Below, one piece after another: positions 7,269-15,167 of a stretch of DNA of 64,000 nt. The stretch comes from Desulfurellaceae bacterium bin18 (GTDB lineage Bacteria; Desulfobacterota; Binatia; Bin18), in contig MPMI01000004.1 of the NCBI GenBank assembly GCA_002238415.1, forward strand, positions 62,001 through 126,000, given 5' to 3'. Numbering within the stretch: the first letter of the stretch is position 1; each line of letters begins with the position of its first letter. The notes under the pieces were generated by a model, which had not been told where the DNA came from, did no database searches, and was given only the letters and a program-made list of their open reading frames with translations. Made by a program: the position numbers and the translations under genes.

Positions 7269-8465
7269 TCAGATAACGCCCGCGTTTTCGAACTCTTGCA
7301 GCTTTTCTGCGGAAAGGCCCAGCAAGCCCCGGTAGACCTCGCTGTTATGCTGGCCGAGCAGCGGGGCCGGGGTGACTTCGACCGGGGAGTCGTCGAGTTG
7401 GACCGCGCAGCCGGGCATGGTGATGCTGCCTCGGGTCGGATGTTCAACGGTGGCGACCATGCCGCGTTCACGCAGCTGCGGATGGGTGAAAATATCGTGT
7501 GAGTCAAAAACCGCCCCACACGGTACGCCGGCCTCTCCAAATCGCTCCATGACCTCGAACTTGGTGTACTGTGTGGTCCAGGCGCGAATGATGTCATACA
7601 CCTCGTCAAAGTGGGTATTACGCTCGGACGTGGCCGTATAGCGCGGGTCGCCAAGCAAATCTTCACGCTCAATCGTGTGCAGCAAACTCTCCCACATCCG
7701 TGGTGTCGTGGACATGAGATAGACATAGTCGTTGGGTCCGCCCGGCGCGCAGGGATAAGTGTCGGTGGGGGCGGCATGGCTGAGACGGTTGCCGGTGCGC
7801 TGGACCACGGCATCGGCCTGGAGATGGTGGCGCATGGGCACCCGCATGTAATTGACCACCGCATCCTGCATGGACACTTCCACGTGCTGCCCCGTGCCCG
7901 TTTTACCGCGTTGCAACAGGGCGGCAAGAATGCCGACGGCGCAGTGGATGCCCGTGCCGGTATCCCCAATAGTCGGGCCGGGTTTGAGCGGCGGCGAACC
8001 GGGCAAGCCGGTAATGCTCATGGCCCCGCCGGTTGACAGGGCAATCGAGTTGAAGCTCTTATACCCGCTCCACGGGCCGGATGTACCAAAGCCCTTGATC
8101 GTGGCATAGATCAGCCGCGGGTCGAGCTGCTGAAGGTCTGTGTAGCCGAGCCCCAGCTTTTCCATGGTGCCCGGAGAGAAATTCTCCAGGACGACATCAA
8201 CCTGCGGCACCAGGGAGCGGAAGAGGTCGCGGCCCTGCTCGGTCTTGAGATTGAGGGTAATGCTGCGTTTATTGGCATTCAACAGAATAAAAAAATGCGA
8301 ATCGAGTCCCGGCTCGTTAGTCAGAAAGTTCCGCCCCGACTCGCCGCTGCGGGGTGGTTCGACCTTAATCACATCCGCACCAAGAAAAGCCAATAACTCC
8401 GTACACGACGGACCGGCCTCAAAATGCGACAAATCGAGAATACGCACATGATCGAGCGCGAGCAT
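7269..8465 (-). CDS. CaiB/BaiF family CoA transferase
   Basis: A 398-residue class III (formyl-CoA/L-carnitine type) CoA transferase, which moves CoA between carboxylic acids through an enzyme-bound aspartyl-CoA thioester. The N-terminal VRILDLSHFEAGPSCTELLAFLGADVIKVE and the NANKRSITLNLK block are typical. The catalytic Asp is present in GPTIGDTGTGIHCAVG, and GQHVEVSMQDAVV follows. It ends with the family's usual ALLGQHNSEVYRGLLG-type region. The gene is single, with AAAGGAG ahead of the ATG. The acid substrate is not predictable. Confidence 0.9.
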   Translation of the reverse strand: MLALDHVRILDLSHFEAGPSCTELLAFLGADVIKVEPPRSGESGRNFLTNEPGLDSHFFILLNANKRSITLNLKTEQGRDLFRSLVPQVDVVLENFSPGTMEKLGLGYTDLQQLDPRLIYATIKGFGTSGPWSGYKSFNSIALSTGGAMSITGLPGSPPLKPGPTIGDTGTGIHCAVGILAALLQRGKTGTGQHVEVSMQDAVVNYMRVPMRHHLQADAVVQRTGNRLSHAAPTDTYPCAPGGPNDYVYLMSTTPRMWESLLHTIEREDLLGDPRYTATSERNTHFDEVYDIIRAWTTQYTKFEVMERFGEAGVPCGAVFDSHDIFTHPQLRERGMVATVEHPTRGSITMPGCAVQLDDSPVEVTPAPLLGQHNSEVYRGLLGLSAEKLQEFENAGVI

Positions 8466-8594
8466 CGGTTTTCTCCTTTTTTCTCAGAGCCTGACACCCT
8501 ACCACCTGGGTCGCGTCCGTGCCAACCTTGTCAAATGGAGAGCGGCAGGAGATAATCAGAATGCAGACTTTCTATCAGGGAGGGATGGCAGGCT

Positions 8595-9461
8595 ATGCAA
8601 AACAAGAAAACGTATGATCGTGCCACGCAGAACGTCGGGAATATCATTGGGATGGAACATGTGAATGTCACTGTTCCGGACCAGGCGATTGCTTCGACCT
8701 TCTATATCTCCGGCCTCGGCTTGACCCGCGACCCATATATGATGGTCGGACCGGGCAATATGTGGGTGAACATTGGCCAGCAGCAGTTTCACCTCCCGGC
8801 GAGCGACCCGCAGGTGTTCAGAGGCCACATCGGGGTGGTGGTTCCGGACTTGGACGCCTTGCAAACGCGACTTGAGCGAGTGCAAAAACGCCTCGCTGAT
8901 ACGGCCTTTCGCTGGTCGGCCAAAAAGAGCTACGTCGCGGTGACGTGTCCGTGGGGGAATCAGTTACGCTGCCACGCGCCAAGTCCGCAGTTCGGGAATA
9001 TGACGCTGGGCCTGCCCTACATTGAGATGCCGGTCGCACCCCGCACGGCCCGCGGGATTTGCCAATTCTATCAAGAGGTAATGAACACCCCGGCGAGAGT
9101 CCTCCAGGAGCGCGGCACCGCGGTCGCTCAGGTCCAGGTCGGGCGCTCTCAGGTCTTACGTTTTCGAGAAACCCCGAAGGCCATCCCCGCCTATGACGGC
9201 CATCATATCGCCGTCTACGTTACCAACTTCTCAGCCCCGCATACCTTCCTGAAACGTCACAAATTGATTACCCAGGAGAGCGACGATCATCAGTATCGCT
9301 TTCAGGCCATCGTCAACCCCAAAACCGGCAAGCTGTTATGCGAGCTTGAGCACGAGGTCCGCAGCCTGTTTCACCCCATGTACGAGCGGGAACTAGTGAA
9401 CCGCAACGCCGGCCAGAGCATTTTTGCCTATCAAAAAGGACAGGACGCGTTCGCCGCGTGA
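8595..9461 (+). CDS. VOC-family (glyoxalase-fold) protein
   Basis: A 288-residue protein with two vicinal-oxygen-chelate modules. The first starts at GMEHVNVTVPDQAIASTFYISGLGL near residue 17 and the second at TLGLPYIEMPVAP near residue 135. VOC proteins bind a metal and act as dioxygenases, isomerases or resistance proteins. Possible ligands are H20 in the first module and E-containing strands such as LLCELEHEVRSL near the C-terminus. The precise reaction cannot be assigned. The start has an AGGGAGGG about ten bases upstream. It is divergent from the CaiB/BaiF gene across about 130 bp. Confidence 0.65.
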   Translation: MQNKKTYDRATQNVGNIIGMEHVNVTVPDQAIASTFYISGLGLTRDPYMMVGPGNMWVNIGQQQFHLPASDPQVFRGHIGVVVPDLDALQTRLERVQKRLADTAFRWSAKKSYVAVTCPWGNQLRCHAPSPQFGNMTLGLPYIEMPVAPRTARGICQFYQEVMNTPARVLQERGTAVAQVQVGRSQVLRFRETPKAIPAYDGHHIAVYVTNFSAPHTFLKRHKLITQESDDHQYRFQAIVNPKTGKLLCELEHEVRSLFHPMYERELVNRNAGQSIFAYQKGQDAFAA

Positions 9462-9478
9462 GCGGGTTGCACAATCGA

Positions 9479-9580
9479 AACCCACCCCGGCCCTTCGACA
9501 AGCTCAGGGCCACCCCTCCGAGGAGGGGAAGTTTTTTATCCCCTCTGGGGAGGGGTGCCGCGCCAGCGGCGGGGTGGGTT
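9479..9580. repeat. Class B composite palindrome next to a desulfurase tail
   Basis: AACCCACCCCGG and GCGGGGTGGGTT form the outer arms; CACCCCTCCGAGGAGGGG and CCCCTCTGGGGAGGGGTG form the inner part. The right edge runs into TCTCTAC, the stop codon of the cysteine desulfurase remnant. Confidence 0.65.
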
Positions 9581-9582
9581 CT

Positions 9583-9747
9583 CTACGACCCAGAACACAG
9601 CCCGGCCTGCGCCAACCGTGTCAGTGCCTCCGTAACCAGCCGTACCGCTCCTTCAGCATCTGCGTCGGTCGTACCAAAGCCGAGGATGAAACGGATCGAG
9701 GATTCCGCCTCCTCACCACTCAACCCGCTAGCTCTCAGAACATGTGA
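9583..9747 (-). pseudogene. Cysteine desulfurase (NifS/IscS-like) C-terminal fragment A
   Basis: About 54 codons on the reverse strand encode SHVLRASGLSGEEAESSIRF, then a GFGTTDADAEGAVRL stretch ending in a stop. This is the C-terminal part of NifS-type cysteine desulfurases (SHVLLAMGLS...SVRFSLG...TTEEDID). The catalytic Cys loop and PLP lysine domain are absent. A second, shorter copy of the same tail lies at 10546-10677. Both end at the same TCTCTAC border next to a class B repeat. Confidence 0.75.
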
Positions 9748-9843
9748 CGTGTCGGCAACGCGAGAGTTGAGTTGCACCTTCACGCGCTTCTTTTTCAGTC
9801 TCCCCAACATAGACAAAGCTGGCAACGATAGGACCTGCTCGTC

Positions 9844-10227
9844 CTATGCCTGTATGCTCATAGCTTCTTGAACAACCTGTTCAACGTCCGGCTTGCGAGC
9901 GGGAATCACGTCATCAGGCAGATGCTTATGCTGTGGAAAACTCGACAGTCCAGGAAAATGAGGCGTGCTGTCGTAACGAAAAATCAAACGGTTGCGTCCA
10001 TCCTGACAGTGATAGCGATAATCGAGCGGAACGAGGGTATTTCCTTCGACTATAATGGCTTCATTAATTTCCAACAAATACCCTTGCTCGAAGCGGAGAC
10101 GAATCCGTAGATTGGCTCGTTCCGATGTGACAATCTCCTCAATATAACGTTCAACGTAAGCATTGTCGCACTGGAGAATCGCCTGCTCAATCTTCTCCAG
10201 ATACTCGGCGAGAGCCTTATGCAACAT
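9844..10227 (-). CDS. tumE: TumE-type toxin (DUF6516 family)
   Basis: A 127-residue protein matching the DUF6516/TumE pattern: an N-terminal helix (MLHKALAEYLEKIEQAIL), the RANLRIRLRFEQGYLLEINEAI strands, then LDYRYHCQDGRNRLIFRYDSTPH and the FPQHKHLPDDV signature. Proteins of this family are the toxin partners of TumA antitoxins in type II systems. The start overlaps the end of the upstream gene by 11 bp, as expected for a translationally coupled pair. In this pair the antitoxin gene comes first. The molecular target is unknown to me. Confidence 0.75.
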   Translation of the reverse strand: MLHKALAEYLEKIEQAILQCDNAYVERYIEEIVTSERANLRIRLRFEQGYLLEINEAIIVEGNTLVPLDYRYHCQDGRNRLIFRYDSTPHFPGLSSFPQHKHLPDDVIPARKPDVEQVVQEAMSIQA

Positions 10228-10447
10228 CGTGCAGGCTTTTTTCTAATTTCTGACGAAGTTCCAAATAATGGCGGTAATCATTCGCCCACTCCACAAACAC
10301 AATGTCATCCGACAGTTTGCCCCGGCTGTACCGATCAAAGAACTCCTCCGAGTCCATCTGCTGCTGACTCTCATAAGTGCTTAGCCGTTTCGTCACTGCT
10401 ACCAATGCATCAAGGGGTGAGGTGTATTCGATTGTTTGTTTCCGCAT
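10217..10447 (-). CDS. tumA: TumA-type antitoxin
   Basis: A 76-residue acidic, helical protein. The segment MDSEEFFDRYSRGKLSDDI with FVEWANDYRHYLEL is the recognisable TumA-like antitoxin pattern (EFF-x-RY-x-RG-L-x-DD-x-FVEWA). AGGAGG precedes its ATG. It overlaps the toxin start by 11 bp and so is made first and coupled to it. As in other type II systems it should bind and neutralise the toxin and may repress the operon, though no DNA-binding domain is obvious. The pair lies between two cysteine desulfurase tail fragments. Confidence 0.75.
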   Translation of the reverse strand: MRKQTIEYTSPLDALVAVTKRLSTYESQQQMDSEEFFDRYSRGKLSDDIVFVEWANDYRHYLELRQKLEKSLHDVA

Positions 10448-10510
10448 CTCGACCTCCTGTATATGCCCCTTCAGTGTACCCGAAATATCTGCATGACTTC
10501 ATCCGATATT

Positions 10511-10543
10511 CCCACCCGGTGGCCCGAAGGGCTGGGGTGGGTT
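10511..10543. repeat. Short class B element
   Basis: CCCACCC at 10511 and GGGTGGG at 10535 bracket GGTGGCCCGAAGGGCT-type sequence. It abuts the stop codon of cysteine desulfurase fragment B, just as the 9479 element abuts fragment A. Confidence 0.55.
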
Positions 10544-10545
10544 CT

Positions 10546-10677
10546 CTACAATCCAGCACACAGCCCGGCCTGCGCCAACCGCGTCAACGCCTCCGTAATC
10601 AGCCGCACCGCCTCTTCAAGGTCCGCGTCGGTGGTATCAAAGCCGAGGCTGAAGCGGATTGAGGATTCCGCCCCCTC
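10546..10677 (-). pseudogene. Cysteine desulfurase C-terminal fragment B
   Basis: Forty-three codons plus stop encode ESSIRFSLGFDTTDADLEEA and then VRLITEALTRLAQAGLCAGL. They are nearly the same as the end of fragment A at 9583. No upstream coding sequence of a desulfurase remains. The shared tails define direct repeats about 960 bp apart with the TumA/TumE pair between them. Confidence 0.75.
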
Positions 10678-10701
10678 CGCCGCGTAAGCGGTTGGCGTGC
10701 G

Positions 10702-10743
10702 AAACCCACCCCGCCGCTAGCGCGGCACCCTTCCGAGGAGGGA
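10702..10743. repeat. Left half of a class B element
   Basis: AAACCCACCCCGCCGCTAGC with CACCCTTCCGAGGAGGG matches the left half of the 7107 and 9479 elements; the right half is missing. The stretch 10744-10827 shows nothing further. Confidence 0.5.
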
Positions 10744-10827
10744 ATTATATACGAAAGCACCCAAAAATACTGACACCTGAAGCCAGGGTATCGCTCTGAC
10801 TTTTTTCATCTCAACTTGGGGGTAGGT

Positions 10828-11520
10828 CTAACTATCGACCAATTCGCAGTCTTCAAGGCTAAGTCTATGTTGCTTAATCTCACAAATCTTTCCAATAGTC
10901 GTAATGGAGTCACCAACAGTAAGGATACGGAGTCTGTCATGCCAGCGTTTTTCGTCGAACGACAAAAAAACCAACAGGGTGGAGAAGTTCTTAGACAGAT
11001 CCACACAGACCATAATAGTACCATGACTGGGGAGATGGATATCATTGACATACCCCTCAATGCTTAACCACGTCCCTAGGTGAGGCTTAATGCGGCCAGC
11101 AGCTTCCCACCCCGTCTGACCCTTAAGCAATGCGACAAGTTCAGTCGGTGTTCGTCTGGAGAAGATACGTTGCTGATCGACAAGGGGAGGGGGAGCTGTC
11201 AGCTTAACAGGGGGAGGAGAAATCCGCTGAACTGGAAGAGGTACTGGGGTCAATTGAGTTTTTGGTCCTGGTTCTTCATTGGCCTCGGAATTTACGTAAT
11301 CGTCCGTGGAGCGTTTTTTCTCTTGTTTGGGCGTTAGTTTCCTATCCCAGATGATGAGGATAAGCATCGTGACGCCTGCGGCTACCGCAGCGAGTAATCC
11401 AGACGTACCCCAACTCAGGGCATATTCAATGATCCCGGCAATAATCCCGGCTACCCCTCCCCCCGTTATGGGGTGTCTCACAATTGTCTCGGGAGATTGC
11501 TGCATTACCTTCTCGGCCAC
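10828..11520 (-). CDS. Hypothetical membrane-anchored protein with OB-like domain
   Basis: A protein of about 225-230 residues. Residues 20-57 form two hydrophobic helices (GGVAGIIAGIIEYAL and LLAAVAAGVTMLILIIW). A charged and proline-rich linker (VPLPVQRISPPPVKLTAPPP) follows, then a C-terminal soluble domain. That domain begins RTPTELVALLKGQTGWEAAG and contains LSIEGYVNDIHL, a pattern seen in OB-fold-like domains of uncharacterised membrane proteins. The GTG start at 11520 and an internal ATG at 11505 are both possible. It sits among accessory genes. Function unknown. Confidence 0.5.
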   Translation of the reverse strand: MAEKVMQQSPETIVRHPITGGGVAGIIAGIIEYALSWGTSGLLAAVAAGVTMLILIIWDRKLTPKQEKKRSTDDYVNSEANEEPGPKTQLTPVPLPVQRISPPPVKLTAPPPLVDQQRIFSRRTPTELVALLKGQTGWEAAGRIKPHLGTWLSIEGYVNDIHLPSHGTIMVCVDLSKNFSTLLVFLSFDEKRWHDRLRILTVGDSITTIGKICEIKQHRLSLEDCELVDS

Positions 11521-11653
11521 ACCGCCACTCTTTCAGGCAGCCCTAGGATTATTCTCAGGGCTAGGCTTATTTTGGGATATCCCTCTATGTTGTCAATAGT
11601 AACAAAATAGGAATTCCATACCATGTTACCCAAACCTAAACCGAGCGGGACTC

Positions 11654-13036
11654 CTACCCCGCCCTTACAATCCCCCGCTCCTTTAAGTCTGCAAGGAACC
11701 GCGCCTGCTCCCGATCACCTTTGAGGCTGTTACATGCCCCACATAAGAGTTGCAAGTTATCGATGTGGTCTGTCCCACCCTTCGACTGAGGGACAATATG
11801 GTCAATAGTCATATTGCGGAAGGGAAAGGCGATCTGGCAGCCTGCGCAAATTCCTTCCTGCTTGCCGAACAGTTGGTGCTTATGAGTTTTATAGGATGGG
11901 AGTTTGCCAAGATCAGTCCGGCGAGGAATGTCCGCGCGACTATGTGTCGGGAACAGGAGCGAACCTTCATCACGTAACCGAGAGACAACCAAGGCCGCAG
12001 CCACAGAGGACAAGTCAATTCCGATCCATTGCCGTTTCAGGCGTTCAGCCGCCACACAGGCAGTTGCACAACCCGCAAAAGGATCAAGAATCATATCGCC
12101 GGGGTTTGAGCTGGCTTTGATGATCCGGGACAGTAAGACGAGCGGCTTTTGTGTCGGGTAGCCGGTGCGCTCTTTGGCTTGCGAGTTGAGGGGCGGAATG
12201 TCGTTCCAAACATCGTCAATAGGCTGGCCTTTCTGTTCATCCAGATACCGCTTCAACCGAGGGACAGCGCCCGGTCTAGGTTGTACCACCAAACCCTTCT
12301 CATACGCCGCTTGCATTCGCTCTTGTGTCCATCGCCATACGCGAGTGACACCAAGAAACTCATAGGTCAGATTCGGGCGGTTCTTATTGGGGTTGAGAAG
12401 ATTATCCAGCATATACCGGCGGCCCGTTTCAGGCTCAATCTGCCGGTACTTGGCGTCAACATAGGCCGGATCATACGGGCCGTATGGCGGGTTCCAGTGC
12501 GGTTTTTCTCCCATGCCATAATACAGGATGTTGTCATAGTTTGAGGCGTATCGCGCAAAGGCCAGCCCTTTCGCATTGGTCCGACGCCAGATAATCGCAT
12601 TCCGAAAATTGGCCCGCCCGAAAACACAGTCCATTGTCATTTTCAGGTAATGCCCGGCGGTTGGGTCACAATGCAGGTAAATACTGCCAGTCGGCTTCAA
12701 CAGCCGTCGCATCTCCAGCAGTCGGACTGCCATCATAATGAGGTAGGACTTCATGCTCTTGCCGTGGCCCAGTCCAGCCGCGTCAATAATGGCGTACAGA
12801 GCAGGCTCTTTGTCTGCGATCTCCCCATGCCATGCTTCGTCCACGTCGCTGAGTGTCCAGGTATCCTTAAAGGCTGCTCCCGCTGCCTCGCTTCCCACGG
12901 GAGCGCTGTAATCCTCATTGCTGTTGAACGGAGGGTCCAGGTAAATCAAGTCCACAGACTCACTGTTCATGCCACGCATGATGTCGAGGTTATCCCCCGT
13001 CCACATCGTTCGGTTTTTCCAGTTTGGGTCTGCCAT
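11654..13036 (-). CDS. DNA methyltransferase fused to HNH endonuclease domain
   Basis: A 460-residue fusion. The N-terminal part is a beta-class adenine-N6/cytosine-N4 DNA methyltransferase: catalytic motif DPPF at 34-37 in VDLIYLDPPFNSN, and the later SAM-binding motif DPFAGCATACVAAERL at 318-333. Residues 390-445 form an HNH nuclease: CAGC (397-400), the core IDHIVPQSKGGTDHIDN with D412-H413, and CGACN (432-436). Joining a methyltransferase and a nuclease in one chain is like type IIG enzymes, but with HNH chemistry instead of PD-(D/E)XK. There is no obvious target-recognition domain apart from the insert at about 140-300. The start has only a weak RBS. It may modify and cut DNA, or be a phage/defence enzyme. 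Confidence 0.8.
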   Translation of the reverse strand: MADPNWKNRTMWTGDNLDIMRGMNSESVDLIYLDPPFNSNEDYSAPVGSEAAGAAFKDTWTLSDVDEAWHGEIADKEPALYAIIDAAGLGHGKSMKSYLIMMAVRLLEMRRLLKPTGSIYLHCDPTAGHYLKMTMDCVFGRANFRNAIIWRRTNAKGLAFARYASNYDNILYYGMGEKPHWNPPYGPYDPAYVDAKYRQIEPETGRRYMLDNLLNPNKNRPNLTYEFLGVTRVWRWTQERMQAAYEKGLVVQPRPGAVPRLKRYLDEQKGQPIDDVWNDIPPLNSQAKERTGYPTQKPLVLLSRIIKASSNPGDMILDPFAGCATACVAAERLKRQWIGIDLSSVAAALVVSRLRDEGSLLFPTHSRADIPRRTDLGKLPSYKTHKHQLFGKQEGICAGCQIAFPFRNMTIDHIVPQSKGGTDHIDNLQLLCGACNSLKGDREQARFLADLKERGIVRAG

Positions 13037-13108
13037 ATTCTTTGTTTACCAATACGCAAACGAGGTCACTAAGGCTATCATAAGGTTCTCGGTTTTTCAG
13101 CGACTTTG

Positions 13109-13136
13109 TTGACTCGGATAATAGGCTTCGGATAAT
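13109..13136 (+). promoter_or_regulatory. Likely sigma70-type promoter for the 13176 gene
   Basis: TTGACT at 13109-13114 and GATAAT at 13131-13136 are separated by 16 bases; each matches five of six consensus bases. The expected start of transcription is some 30-35 bases before the ATG at 13176. The -10 box is part of the second unit of a tandem repeat. Confidence 0.45.
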
Positions 13137-13141
13137 AGGCT
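13114..13141. repeat. Perfect tandem duplication of TCGGATAATAGGCT
   Basis: Two adjoining 14-base copies, 13114-13127 and 13128-13141, lie in the divergent promoter region between the methyltransferase-HNH gene and the next gene. The duplication changes the spacing between -35 and -10 candidates, so copy number could tune or switch expression. Confidence 0.75.
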
Positions 13142-13175
13142 AGGACAAAAGAAAAGAGAGGCGGACTGGAGACTT

Positions 13176-13970
13176 ATGGATCATTCAGAACAAATCGCGA
13201 AAGGCGTCATGGAGTTCCTGATTCCTGGTGCTGTGATGCATTACCGTGAGGACCAGAGCACCAGTATTCACGATTTTGATTTAGAACGGCTAGGCGAGTT
13301 GGTTGCCGCCGTTGAAGTCACAACTTCTACAGATGAACAACGCAGGGGGACCATAGCTGCGATTCAAGATACGCGTAAAGATAGATTTATTCCAACAAAG
13401 AGATGTCGTAAGGATTGGATAGTGTATCCCTTACCCACAGCTAATATCAACAAGAATCGGAGGGAGCTTGACCGATACTTGGCGGAGATCGAGACTGCCG
13501 GTCTTAAAAGATTTCTCATTGAGGCCGATTTTAAGTATCCTGCTGTCAGGCGTATATACCAAGACCTCCATATTGAGCATGGGTATGTCACGAAGTGGAA
13601 AAAACCAGGATACATTGCTTTGACACTTCCTGGCGGGGGCGGCAAAATCACCCCCGAACATGTCCAAGAAGCAGTCAAGAGAGAAGCTTGGAAGGATGAT
13701 AATCGGAAGAAGCTCAACTTGGCTGGTTCCAAAGAACGTCACCTTTTTGTCTACGTAGACGATGTCGATTATCTCCCTTGGGCATCACTTAGGGATACAG
13801 ACCCTTCTGCGCTAGAACTACCCCAGCTACCGCCAGAAATTACTCACGTCTGGGTGGCCGCACAGTTTAGTCCGTATGATGCAGCCGGAAAAGTTATCGA
13901 GTATCATAGAGTCTGGAGAGCGAGGAGAGGAGAAAAATGGGAGGACCTCGGGGAGGCTTCCATGGATTAG
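13176..13970 (+). CDS. Hypothetical protein, possibly PD-(D/E)XK nuclease-like
   Basis: A 264-residue soluble protein with no firm family. Near the N-terminus, IHDFDLERLGELVAAVEVTT (D33, D35, E47) resembles the D...ExT strand pattern of PD-(D/E)XK-like domains that often read DFDL...VALEVT. A basic helical middle region follows. The C-terminal half has a hydrophobic strand (RHLFVYVDDVDYLPWASL) and ends with HVWVAAQFSPYDAAG and EYHRVWRARRGEKW. It is divergent from the methyltransferase-HNH gene across 139 bp, and its codon use is more AT-rich than the catabolic genes. A role as a partner nuclease is a guess from position. Confidence 0.45.
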   Translation: MDHSEQIAKGVMEFLIPGAVMHYREDQSTSIHDFDLERLGELVAAVEVTTSTDEQRRGTIAAIQDTRKDRFIPTKRCRKDWIVYPLPTANINKNRRELDRYLAEIETAGLKRFLIEADFKYPAVRRIYQDLHIEHGYVTKWKKPGYIALTLPGGGGKITPEHVQEAVKREAWKDDNRKKLNLAGSKERHLFVYVDDVDYLPWASLRDTDPSALELPQLPPEITHVWVAAQFSPYDAAGKVIEYHRVWRARRGEKWEDLGEASMD

Positions 13971-14104
13971 CCTCCCTCACGCAGAATAATACTATAAGTT
14001 GAGATAAGGGAGGCCAGGGGGTGGGGCTAGATTCCTGTCTGCGCAGGAATGACGGACGGCTACACAGAATCGTAATTTGCTCTATACGGTGAGCGCTTAC
14101 GCCT

Positions 14105-14398
14105 CTAGGCTTGGCGGAGTTCAAGCTCAAGACGCATCCCGACAGCGGCGGCGGCGCGTTTCAACGTATGCAGCGTCACACCCTCGTTCTCCGGGTCGAG
14201 CAACCGGTCGAACTGAGAGCGGCTGGTTGCCATATGCTCGGCCATCCGTGCCTTGGAGAGATTCTGCTCCTCCATCGCCTCTTTCAGCTTGTAGGCAAGA
14301 ACGGACTTGATTGTCTGGTTCTTCACGTCTGCATAGGTTCCGTCTTCCCGGAGTAAGCTTTCAAGCATTGAGCCAAGATACAGGTTTTTCTTAGCCAT
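14105..14398 (-). CDS. XRE-family HTH regulator (orphan antitoxin-like)
   Basis: A 97-residue protein whose C-terminal half is a helix-turn-helix domain: LKEAMEEQNLSKARMAEHMA, then TSRSQFDRLLDPENEGVTLHT and LKRAAAAVGMRLELEL. The N-terminal part, MAKKNLYLGSMLESLLREDG, is typical of HigA-like antitoxin proteins that follow a RelE/HigB-type toxin gene. No intact toxin is found next to it: the upstream stretch 14400-14590 has no good reverse ORF. AAGGAG precedes the start. It is the only recognisable transcription regulator in the window. Confidence 0.75.
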   Translation of the reverse strand: MAKKNLYLGSMLESLLREDGTYADVKNQTIKSVLAYKLKEAMEEQNLSKARMAEHMATSRSQFDRLLDPENEGVTLHTLKRAAAAVGMRLELELRQA

Positions 14399-14599
14399 AG
14401 CGATTGTACTCCTTCATTCGACGTTCCGCTCTCCTCGAAATATCCAGAATTGAGGAATGGCAGGCTGGATGAAATCATACGGAAATTCAATTCCATAGAG
14501 ATTTTAGGATCGTTTAGAGACGTACCCCTTATCGTCCTTGGCGTGGACGTTGTTTTTTGTCGTGCTACACTGTGACCCAACCGAGGAGGGGTTCTGGTT

Positions 14600-14857
14600 A
14601 TGAAAGAAGTGATCCGAGCCCGTATTGATGGGAAGATAAAAGAGGAAGCTGCCGCAGTGCTGGCCGAGATCGGGCTTACTGTGTCCGACGCCTTCCGCCT
14701 GATGATGCTACGCATTGCCGCTGAGAAGCGCCTCCCGTTTGAACCGCTGGTTCCTAACGAAGAGACGGTTGAGGCTATGGAAGCAGCCCGCCGTGGTGAG
14801 TTGATTACTGTCGGTGGATTGAGCGACCTGGTGGCTGATCTGAATGCGGACGATTAG
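14600..14857 (+). CDS. RelB/DinJ family antitoxin
   Basis: An 85-residue protein with the N-terminal ribbon-helix-helix motif of DinJ/RelB antitoxins (IRARIDGKIKEEAAAVLAEI, then GLTVSDAFRLMMLRIAAEK). The N-terminus should bind the operator and the acidic C-terminal tail should wrap the toxin. GAGGAGGGG lies upstream of the ATG. It overlaps the following YafQ-type gene by 14 bp, the usual coupled order antitoxin-toxin. Confidence 0.9.
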   Translation: MKEVIRARIDGKIKEEAAAVLAEIGLTVSDAFRLMMLRIAAEKRLPFEPLVPNEETVEAMEAARRGELITVGGLSDLVADLNADD

Positions 14858-15125
14858 GCGAACCGCAGCCTTCAAACGCGATTACAAACGCGAAAAAAAG
14901 GGACGGCATGGAAAAACGCTGGATGGTGGCCTGTCGCAGGTTGTAGCGATGTTGGTTGCCAACAAGGTTCTCCCCTGGCGATATCGTGACCACGCGCTTG
15001 TCGGAGACTGGAGTGATCATAGAGACTGCCATATTCGTCCTGATTTGATCCTGATCTACCGTAAGTCTGATGCCGAACATCTTGATCTCGTACGCCTCGG
15101 CTCCCACAGTGAACTCGGACTGTAG
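14844..15125 (+). CDS. YafQ-type mRNA interferase toxin
   Basis: A 93-residue RelE-fold toxin of the YafQ subgroup, which cuts mRNA on the ribosome. The catalytic set known from E. coli YafQ is in place: H50, H63 and D67 in SDHRDCHIRPDLILIY, and H88 in LVRLGSHSELG. The N-terminus (FKRDYKREKKGRHGKTL) is basic, as needed for RNA and ribosome binding. The gene appears intact and complete, starting inside the antitoxin gene. Expression is presumably autorepressed by the RelB/YafQ complex. Confidence 0.9.
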   Translation: MRTIRRTAAFKRDYKREKKGRHGKTLDGGLSQVVAMLVANKVLPWRYRDHALVGDWSDHRDCHIRPDLILIYRKSDAEHLDLVRLGSHSELGL

Positions 15126-15167
15126 TAATTATCCGCCGGCGTGGAAAAATCCGCTTTGAGTGGAGGA

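Noticed and set aside
9583..9825. An intact small gene of 80 codons
   Set aside because: Its only recognisable part is the last third of a cysteine desulfurase; it lacks the PLP and Cys-loop domains and is repeated at 10546, so it is a fragment.
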